This document shows positions 30,711-36,709 of a stretch of 36,709 bases of DNA, piece by piece (position 1 is the first letter of the stretch; the number at the start of each line of letters is the position of its first letter). Below the pieces are notes generated by a model that saw only the letters and a list, made by a program, of their open reading frames with translations, ran no database searches and was not told the DNA's origin. The stretch spans positions 1 through 36,709 of the forward strand of contig CANRPY010000013.1 in NCBI GenBank assembly GCA_947632595.1, read 5' to 3'. The stretch comes from an uncultured Bacilli bacterium (GTDB taxonomy: Bacteria > Bacillota_I > Bacilli_A > RF39 > UBA660). The translations under genes were made by a program, and so were the position numbers.

Positions 30711-31151
30711 ATGCAATTTATCTTAAAGAAAAAAAATATAACTTTTCTAAATCCTATTTTAGATTGGCTATTATATATGGCTGGTTATACCATTGTCTTT
30801 TTAGCAGTAACCTGTCTCTTTGATTCCATTGTAGTAGATAAGAATCATTTTATTCTATGGGCAATCATTATCGAATTATTAATTTACTTATTAAATAAAA
30901 CCGTAAAACCAATTTTATTTACCTTAACAATTCCGATTACAGGAGTAACACTAGGTCTATTTTATCCATGCATAAATGTATTTATTTTAAAATTAGCAGA
31001 TTGGTTATTAGGAAAACACTTTGAAATCAATCATATTATTGTAGCTTTTTTTGCAGCAATCTTAATTTCTGTTATGAACTTTTTAATGGAAAAAATCATT
31101 GAAAAAATAATTAGAAAGGTAAAACCAAAAAATGAATCAAACGCTCATTGA
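30711..31151 (+). CDS. Phage holin superfamily IV-like membrane protein (YvlD type)
   Basis: This 146-residue protein has four predicted membrane segments and the typical core NKTVKPILFTLTIPITGVTLGLFYPCIN of the YvlD/holin-IV family. Despite the family name, chromosomal members are not known to act as holins. In B. subtilis yvlD also lies near uvrA, which supports the assignment. It starts ten bases after uvrA and overlaps lgt by 20 bases. Confidence 0.8.
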   Translation: MQFILKKKNITFLNPILDWLLYMAGYTIVFLAVTCLFDSIVVDKNHFILWAIIIELLIYLLNKTVKPILFTLTIPITGVTLGLFYPCINVFILKLADWLLGKHFEINHIIVAFFAAILISVMNFLMEKIIEKIIRKVKPKNESNAH

Positions 31152-31941
31152 TTTAGGATGGATCCAAATTCGCTGGTATTCCATCTTTATCTTATTTGCA
31201 ATCTTAACAGCAGCCATATTGGTATCGAAAGAAGCAATGAAAAAAGGTTTAGAGAAAGATACCTTATTAGATCTTATCTTTTACACAGTAATCTTTGGAA
31301 TTTTAGGAGCAAGAATATATTATGTATTATTTAATCTATCTTACTATCTAAATAACCCAATAGAAATAATCTGTATTTGGCATGGAGGTCTTGCAATTCA
31401 CGGAGGACTAATCGCAGCCCTTATTTATCTACTAATAGAAACCAAAAAGAAAAAGATTAACTTTCTACTTCTATTAGATATTGTAGTAGTAGGTCTCATA
31501 TTAGCCCAAGCAATCGGTAGATGGGGAAATTTCTTTAATGGAGAAGCTTTTGGAGGAATAGTAACAAAAAGCTTTTTAGAAAATTTGCATCTCCCCAGCT
31601 TTATCATCGAAGGAATGTATATAGATGGTGCTTACCGAGAACCAACATTTCTCTATGAATCAATCTGCTCCCTACTAGGCTTTCTCATCTTATACTTTTT
31701 AAGAAACTTTAAAAAGATGAAAGTAGGAATGTTAACAAGTCTATATTTAATTTGGTATGGAGTAACAAGATTCATAATTGAATCCTTACGAAGTGACTCT
31801 TTATTATTAGGAAATTTAAAGATAGCCCAAATAGTATCAATAATCGGCATAACCGCAGGAGTTCTACTTCTCATAAGATCGAGAAAAAATTCATACTATA
31901 AAGAAGTAAATTTAAAAAATAGGAGGAATCCATATGTATAA
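31132..31941 (+). CDS. lgt: Prolipoprotein diacylglyceryl transferase
   Basis: This 269-residue membrane enzyme transfers diacylglycerol from phosphatidylglycerol to the lipobox Cys of prolipoproteins, such as the one at 11740. The Lgt signature is clear: GRWGNFFNGEAFGG, preceded by GGLAIHGGLIAAL. Downstream are REPTFLYES and YLIWYGVTRFIIESLRSDS, holding conserved Arg and Glu residues. About seven membrane segments are present. It starts within the end of the YvlD-like gene and overlaps yvcK by eight bases. Confidence 0.94.
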   Translation: MNQTLIDLGWIQIRWYSIFILFAILTAAILVSKEAMKKGLEKDTLLDLIFYTVIFGILGARIYYVLFNLSYYLNNPIEIICIWHGGLAIHGGLIAALIYLLIETKKKKINFLLLLDIVVVGLILAQAIGRWGNFFNGEAFGGIVTKSFLENLHLPSFIIEGMYIDGAYREPTFLYESICSLLGFLILYFLRNFKKMKVGMLTSLYLIWYGVTRFIIESLRSDSLLLGNLKIAQIVSIIGITAGVLLLIRSRKNSYYKEVNLKNRRNPYV

Positions 31942-32887
31942 AAAAGTAGTAGTATTAGGTGGTGGAACAGGAATCTCTTACCTGTTACGAGGACTGAAAG
32001 ATTTTCCAGTAGATATTACCGCAGTCATTACCGTATCCGATAATGGTCGTTCTACCGGAAAACTAAGAGAAGAATTTCATACTCCCGCAGTAGGAGACAT
32101 CCGTAAAGTCATTACCAATCTTTCTCAAACAGATACCCCAATAAAAAAAATGATGTCTTATCGTTTTAATACGTCTAGTGACTTAGATGGACACGCAGTA
32201 GGAAATTTAATTTTAACCGCAATGTTAGATATTACAGGATCTTTAAAAGACTCGATTCGTTACTTAAGTAAATTACTAGATGTAAGACATAAAGTTCTCC
32301 CACTATCAGAAGACTCCGATCTAACATTAATGGGTCAAGATAAAGAGGGAAACATCATCGAAGGAGAGGCAGAAATTACCAAAGCTCATTGCCAATTAGA
32401 AAAAATCTATTATAAGCATGAGCCCAAAGTATTAAGAGAAGTAGAAGAAGCGATTCATAAAGCAGACTTAATAATCTTTAGCATGGGAAGTTTATACACA
32501 AGTATCTTACCAAATATTATTTGTAATCAAGTAAAAGAAGCTTTAGATAATTCAAATGCCCCAATTATGTATTTATGTAACATAGTAACCCAACCAGGAG
32601 AAACAGATAACTTTACGGTATCCGACCATATCAAATTATTAAATAAGTATCTTAACCACAGAAAAGTAGATGTCGTCATTGCCAACAGCAAAGAAGTAGA
32701 TGCAAAAATGGCAAAAAAATATGAAAATGAAGAACAAAAAGATCCTGTTCTAATCGACCAGGAAGAATTGGAAAAAATAGGAGTAGAATTAATTGCAGAA
32801 GACTTACTAACGATAGATGATAATACCCTAAAACATGATAGTCTAAAATTAAGTTCTGTAATCTTCTCTTATTTAATGAGAAAATAA
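31934..32887 (+). CDS. yvcK: YvcK/GlmR family protein (UPF0052)
   Basis: This 317-residue protein has the CofD/UPF0052 nucleotide-binding start VVVLGGGTGISYLLRGLK, then VSDNGRSTGKLR, GDIRKVITNLS and DGHAVGNLIL, and the later IIFSMGSLYTSILPNI. In B. subtilis it binds UDP-GlcNAc and directs carbon to cell-wall precursor synthesis during gluconeogenic growth. AGGAGGA precedes the ATG. It lies between lgt and whiA. The usual upstream neighbour rapZ (yvcJ) is absent here. The stop shares a base with the whiA start. Confidence 0.93.
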   Translation: MYKKVVVLGGGTGISYLLRGLKDFPVDITAVITVSDNGRSTGKLREEFHTPAVGDIRKVITNLSQTDTPIKKMMSYRFNTSSDLDGHAVGNLILTAMLDITGSLKDSIRYLSKLLDVRHKVLPLSEDSDLTLMGQDKEGNIIEGEAEITKAHCQLEKIYYKHEPKVLREVEEAIHKADLIIFSMGSLYTSILPNIICNQVKEALDNSNAPIMYLCNIVTQPGETDNFTVSDHIKLLNKYLNHRKVDVVIANSKEVDAKMAKKYENEEQKDPVLIDQEELEKIGVELIAEDLLTIDDNTLKHDSLKLSSVIFSYLMRK

Positions 32888-33831
32888 TGTCATTTACCGT
32901 ATCCATAAAAGAAGAGATATCTACATCCCCAAGGTTAAGAACAGAAATGATAGCCGAGTTGTCTGCATATATCCGAAACAATGGAAAAATTACATCACAA
33001 GAAATCATTTTAACAACAGAGAATCACTTTATCGTAGAAAGAGTAATGGAAGAGTGCCAAGAACTATTTGGAATTCTCCCAGAAGAAGAAACAATAGAAA
33101 ATCTAAATTTTAGTAAAAAAGAATTATATCAGATTACCATAAAAGACCATCTAGAAGAAATAGAAAAAGAATTAGGAATTGTAGATGAAAAAGGAATCTA
33201 TTATGATGTAGTTCCAAAATATATTGTAGATGCCGAAGAAGAAATCAAGGCCTATTTAAAAGGAAGCTTTTTAGCATCCGGTAGTATCAATGACCCTAAA
33301 ACATCCAGATATCATATGGAGATATTAATTTCAGAACCAGAAGAAGCAGTCTACGTTCAAAAACTATTAAATGGCTTTGATTTAAATGCCAAAATCTTAA
33401 GTCGAGAAAAAGGCTATATGATTTATATGAAAGAAGCAGAAAAAATAAGTGACTTCTTAAAATTATTAGGAGCCACCAATGCAGTCTTATACTATGAAAA
33501 TGTAAGAATCTATCGAGATCAAAAAAATATGACCAATCGACTAAATAACTGTGAACAAGCCAATATGGATAAAATCTTTGAAACAGCAAATGAACAATTA
33601 AAACAAATTGAATTAATCGAAAAAAATGATGGCATTGTCCTATTAGATGAAAAAACAAAAACAGCCTTAGAATATCGAAAGAAGTATCCTGAAGTTTCCC
33701 TAAAGGAACTAGCAGAAATTATCTCGTTAGAAACAGGACATCCTCTAACCAAATCTGGCTTAAACCATCGTATGAGAAAAATAAAAGAACTTGCCAAACA
33801 TTTTGAGAAACGAGAAACTACTTCCCAGTAG
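32887..33831 (+). CDS. whiA: WhiA DNA-binding protein
   Basis: This 314-residue protein has an N-terminal LAGLIDADG-like homing-endonuclease fold without nuclease function (IKEEISTSPRLRTEMIAELSA; YLKGSFLASGSINDPKTSRYH) and a C-terminal helix-turn-helix (SLKELAEIISLE, LTKSGLNHRMRKIKELA). In Firmicutes it influences cell division and chromosome segregation. It is coupled to yvcK through TAATG, the usual pairing. The last codons lie in a terminator stem. Confidence 0.94.
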   Translation: MSFTVSIKEEISTSPRLRTEMIAELSAYIRNNGKITSQEIILTTENHFIVERVMEECQELFGILPEEETIENLNFSKKELYQITIKDHLEEIEKELGIVDEKGIYYDVVPKYIVDAEEEIKAYLKGSFLASGSINDPKTSRYHMEILISEPEEAVYVQKLLNGFDLNAKILSREKGYMIYMKEAEKISDFLKLLGATNAVLYYENVRIYRDQKNMTNRLNNCEQANMDKIFETANEQLKQIELIEKNDGIVLLDEKTKTALEYRKKYPEVSLKELAEIISLETGHPLTKSGLNHRMRKIKELAKHFEKRETTSQ

Positions 33832-33840
33832 TTTTTTTTG
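33815..33840 (+). terminator. Rho-independent terminator after whiA
   Basis: AAACTACT (33815-33822) pairs with AGTAGTTT (33827-33834) around TCCC, followed by T. The whiA stop codon is inside the stem. Confidence 0.85.
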
Positions 33841-33870
33841 TAGGATTTAGTAAAGTAGATGGATAATTTA

Positions 33871-33899
33871 TGGATAAAAAGAATAAGATATGATATACT
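33871..33899 (+). promoter_or_regulatory. Promoter of the nucleoside kinase gene
   Basis: TGGATA (33871-33876), a 17-base spacer ending in TG-A, and TATACT (33894-33899). Confidence 0.5.
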
Positions 33900-33923
33900 T
33901 AAGGAAAGATTAGGAGTGATAGT

Positions 33924-35579
33924 GTGATAGAAACCATAGAAATTAAAGTAAATGGGGAAGAAAAAAAAGTAAGCAAAGGAATTAAATTACAAGAAATTGC
34001 TTCTGAATACCAAAAAGATTATAGATATCCCATTTTACTAGCAAGAGTAGATAATCGTTTAAAAGAATTAACTTATGAAGTAAAAGAAAGATGTACCGTT
34101 GAATTTTTAGACTTAACTTCTTGTGAAGGAAATAGAATTCATATCAATGGTTTAATCCTAATTCTTTTATACGCCCTAAATTCATTATATGGAGAAAATG
34201 CCAAAATCAAAGTACAACACTCCCTAGATAAAGGAATCTTTATAAAAACAGAATTTCGTCTAACAGAAACAAAATTACAAAAGATCAAAGATGTAATGAA
34301 TGAAATTGTCAAAAAAGATCTACCAATCAGTAGAATGAATATTGATCGGATGGAAGCAATGCAATATTTCTTAGAGATTGGAGAAGAAACCAAAGCAGGA
34401 GTTCTAAAATATACAACCGATAACTATATAACCCTATATCGTCTAGGAAATGTTTATGATTACTTCTATAATTTAATGCCTACTTCTACAGAACGATTAA
34501 AAGACTTTGATTTAACCTTCTTAAATGATAGTAGTTTTGTCTTACGATTCCCAACAGTATATATTAATGAAAAAATTAAAAAGTATGAGCATCATCCTCA
34601 TATGTTTGATGTCTTTGAAGAATACAAAGAGTGGGCAAACCTAATTGGAGTAGAAACATCAGTAGATTTAAACAAAGTAGTTTCAACAGGAAAAATCAGT
34701 GACTTAATTAAAATAGATGAGACTCTACAAGGAAACCGCTTACTAAATGTAGCAAGACAAATTAATAAATTAAGAAATAAAGTAAAAATCGTCTTATTAG
34801 CAGGACCCTCTTCTTCTGGAAAAACAACAACTTCTAGAAAATTATGTATGTATTTAAAAAGCTTCGGTCTAAACCCAATTGCTTTAGGAATGGATGATTA
34901 TTTTAAAGACAAAGCAGATACCCCAAAAGATGAAAATGGAAACTACGACTTTGAATGTTTAGAAGCAGTGGATTTAAAATTATTTGATAAGCAAGTACAA
35001 GAATTAATAACAGGAACAAAAGTAACCGTTCCAACCTATAATTTCCCACTTGGTAAAAAAGAATTTAATCATGATATTCAACTAGCACAAAACGATATCA
35101 TCATCATTGAAGGAATTCATGCCTTAGATCCTAAGATTTTAACCAATATTTCAAGAGAGAAAAAATTTAAGATTTATATCTCTCCATTAACAGAAATCAG
35201 TATGGATTCTCACAACCGTATTCCAACAACAGATAATAGACTTTTAAGAAGAATTGTAAGAGACAATCGTACTAGAAATTATGGAGTAGAAAAGACTCTG
35301 AAACAATGGCCAAGTGTTCGCCAAGGAGAAGAAAAATATATCTTCCCATATCAAGATGAGAGTGACGCAACAATTAATTCCGCAGCCATCTATGAGATGG
35401 GAGTCTTAAAAACATATGTAGAGCCTCTACTATATTCCGTAGAAAGTACATCACCATATTATGAAGAAGCAAGAAGATTACTAAATGCTCTACGACTATT
35501 CCTTCCAATTCCATCCGAATCGATTCCAGAAGATGCTGTCATAAGAGAATTTATTGGAGGAAGTTATTTTCATGAATAA
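33924..35579 (+). CDS. TGS-domain nucleoside (uridine) kinase family protein
   Basis: This 551-residue protein starts at GTG after TTAGGAG. Residues 1-60 are a TGS domain and 65-230 resemble the second domain of threonyl-tRNA synthetase. From about 285 follows a P-loop kinase of the uridine kinase/phosphoribulokinase family: GPSSSGKT (294-301), LGMDDYF, DFECLEAVDL, then TYNFPLG and IIIEGIHAL. This fusion is widespread in Firmicutes and Bacteroidetes and is annotated as nucleoside kinase; the role of the tRNA-synthetase-like half is unclear. It is monocistronic, with promoter and terminator. Confidence 0.88.
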   Translation: MIETIEIKVNGEEKKVSKGIKLQEIASEYQKDYRYPILLARVDNRLKELTYEVKERCTVEFLDLTSCEGNRIHINGLILILLYALNSLYGENAKIKVQHSLDKGIFIKTEFRLTETKLQKIKDVMNEIVKKDLPISRMNIDRMEAMQYFLEIGEETKAGVLKYTTDNYITLYRLGNVYDYFYNLMPTSTERLKDFDLTFLNDSSFVLRFPTVYINEKIKKYEHHPHMFDVFEEYKEWANLIGVETSVDLNKVVSTGKISDLIKIDETLQGNRLLNVARQINKLRNKVKIVLLAGPSSSGKTTTSRKLCMYLKSFGLNPIALGMDDYFKDKADTPKDENGNYDFECLEAVDLKLFDKQVQELITGTKVTVPTYNFPLGKKEFNHDIQLAQNDIIIIEGIHALDPKILTNISREKKFKIYISPLTEISMDSHNRIPTTDNRLLRRIVRDNRTRNYGVEKTLKQWPSVRQGEEKYIFPYQDESDATINSAAIYEMGVLKTYVEPLLYSVESTSPYYEEARRLLNALRLFLPIPSESIPEDAVIREFIGGSYFHE

Positions 35580-35600
35580 AGTGGGTATCCACTTTTTTTC
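35578..35600 (+). terminator. Rho-independent terminator
   Basis: AAAGTGG (35578-35584) and CCACTTT (35589-35595) with loop GTAT, followed by T. Confidence 0.85.
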
Positions 35601-35663
35601 TTGACAAAAAAGTAAAAAACAAGTGGAATTTTTATGGTAATTAGAAAAGAAAAGTTATATAAT
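35601..35663 (+). promoter_or_regulatory. Promoter region of gap
   Basis: A consensus TTGACA (35601-35606) starts directly after the terminator; 17 bases on, TGGAAT (35624-35629) is a moderate -10. A consensus TATAAT also lies at 35658-35663, but with no good -35 at 16-18 bases. Two start sites, or a long regulated leader, are possible. Confidence 0.5.
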
Positions 35664-35690
35664 AATAAATAGAAGATTAGGAGGAAAATT

Positions 35691-36695
35691 ATGATTAAAG
35701 TTGCTATTAATGGATTCGGAAGAATCGGAAGATTATGCTTTAGATTAATGGAAGAAAATCCAGAATTTGAAGTAGTTGCAATTAATGATTTAACAGATGC
35801 TGAACAATTAGCTTACTTATTGAAATATGATACCAATCATAGAAACTATCGTATTGATGAAATAAGAGCAGAAGGAGACTACATCGTAGTAGGAGATCGC
35901 CGTGTAAGAGTATATGCAGAAAAAGATCCTGCAATGCTTCCATGGAAAGATTTAGATATCGATGTTGTATTTGAAAGTACAGGATTATTTACATCAGAAG
36001 AAAAAGCAATGGCACATATCAATGCCGGAGCAAAACATGTAATTATTTCTGCACCTGCAAAAGGAAATATTAAAACAATCGTTTATAATGTAAACCATGA
36101 GATTTTAACAGGAGAGGAAAAAATTATCTCTGCTGCATCATGTACAACAAACTGCTTAGCACCAGTTGTAGATGTATTAGATAAAGAATTTGGAATTGTA
36201 AAAGGATTTATGACAACAGTTCATGCTTATACAAATGACCAAGCATCTCTAGATATTGCTCATAAAAAAGGACATATGGCTCGTCGTGGACGTGCATGTG
36301 CTGCAAACATCGTACCTGCATCTACAGGAGCTGCTTCTGCAATTGGACTAGTATGCCCTAACTTAGCAGGAAAATTAGATGGTATGGCAATGCGTGTACC
36401 AGTTCCAACTGGATCTGTAGTAGACCTAACACTAGAATTAAGTAGACCAACAACTGCTGAAGAAGTCAATAAAGTATTAAAAGAACATACAAGTGAAACA
36501 TTAGAATATACAGAAGACCCAATCGTATCAAGTGATGTAATTGGAAGACGTTGTGGATCTTTAGTAGATGCTTTATCAACCAATGTACTAGAAGTAGATG
36601 GAAAACAACTAGTAAAAGTAGTATCTTGGTATGATAATGAAATGTCTTATACAGCACAAATGGTTCGTACAGCAAAATATTTAATGACAAGATAA
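35691..36695 (+). CDS. gap: Glyceraldehyde-3-phosphate dehydrogenase, type I
   Basis: This 334-residue enzyme of glycolysis oxidises glyceraldehyde 3-phosphate with NAD+ and phosphate. The Rossmann motif INGFGRIGRL is at 6-15. The catalytic Cys151 is in AASCTTNCLAPV, and the following HAYTNDQ and RRGRACAANIVPASTGAA blocks are intact. The C-terminal SWYDNEMSYTAQMVR is typical. Length is normal. GATTAGGAGG stands before the ATG. No cggR-type regulator precedes it, unlike B. subtilis, and the next glycolytic gene, if any, is beyond the window. Confidence 0.96.
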   Translation: MIKVAINGFGRIGRLCFRLMEENPEFEVVAINDLTDAEQLAYLLKYDTNHRNYRIDEIRAEGDYIVVGDRRVRVYAEKDPAMLPWKDLDIDVVFESTGLFTSEEKAMAHINAGAKHVIISAPAKGNIKTIVYNVNHEILTGEEKIISAASCTTNCLAPVVDVLDKEFGIVKGFMTTVHAYTNDQASLDIAHKKGHMARRGRACAANIVPASTGAASAIGLVCPNLAGKLDGMAMRVPVPTGSVVDLTLELSRPTTAEEVNKVLKEHTSETLEYTEDPIVSSDVIGRRCGSLVDALSTNVLEVDGKQLVKVVSWYDNEMSYTAQMVRTAKYLMTR

Positions 36696-36709
36696 AAAAA
36701 GAAATTAAG

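Noticed and set aside
30711-31151. Prophage holin
   Set aside because: The family name is misleading; no other phage gene is near and the gene is embedded between uvrA and lgt, as in other Firmicutes.
36466-36690. Minus-strand reading frame at the end of gap
   Set aside because: It lies entirely within the highly conserved gap gene and has no start signal.

Overview
The window is AT-rich, mostly plus-strand and very compact. It has the gene content of a low-GC Firmicute (Bacilli-type): prfB with a programmed frameshift, ftsE-ftsX-LytM hydrolase, uvrB/uvrA, lgt, yvcK (glmR)-whiA and gap lie in an order that resembles the B. subtilis chromosome but is compressed. TGA is a stop codon here (RF2 is encoded and several genes end in TGA), so standard bacterial code 11 applies. 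The species cannot be named from the sequence. No tRNA, rRNA, CRISPR array or intact mobile element was seen.

The first part (1-12.3 kb) is accessory DNA. It holds two NUDIX genes, small unknown proteins, a GT-C membrane glycosyltransferase and a GNAT acetyltransferase. A TetR regulator has two matching palindromic operators around its own promoter and overlaps a frameshifted SAM methyltransferase. A small operon looks like nucleotide-pool housecleaning (atypical NUDIX, stand-alone YqfO/PII-like protein, YjjX-type ITPase). Four small minus-strand helical proteins resembling type VII secretion WXG100/Lap proteins form two two-gene transcription units. Three decayed loci are visible: a RhuM gene, the methyltransferase, and an XRE-regulator start fused by deletion to the end of an ABC-2 permease. 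Three surface or unknown genes follow, each with its own promoter and terminator: a tandem-repeat protein, a zinc-ribbon/Ltp membrane protein and a lipoprotein.

The middle (12.3-18 kb) holds an NfnAB/SudBA-type ferredoxin-NADP+ reductase pair, then a second secretion-type operon. That operon has two 97-residue WXG100-like proteins, a strong intercistronic hairpin, a 255-residue unknown and a 588-residue low-complexity protein with a helical N-terminus. No EssC/EccC motor is in the window, so any secretion apparatus must be encoded elsewhere.

The last half (18-36.7 kb) is core genome: prfB, two tandem YitT proteins, ftsE-ftsX-PcsB/EnvC-like LytM protein (division-linked wall hydrolysis), a minus-strand glycerophosphodiester phosphodiesterase, uvrB, a radical SAM/SPASM gene, uvrA, a YvlD-like membrane protein, lgt, yvcK (glmR), whiA, a TGS-uridine-kinase-like protein and gap. 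The radical SAM gene carries an unexpected cluster of DnaA-box 9-mers next to an A-rich tract. An uncharacterised structured element upstream of prfB reads best as a small RNA on the minus strand.
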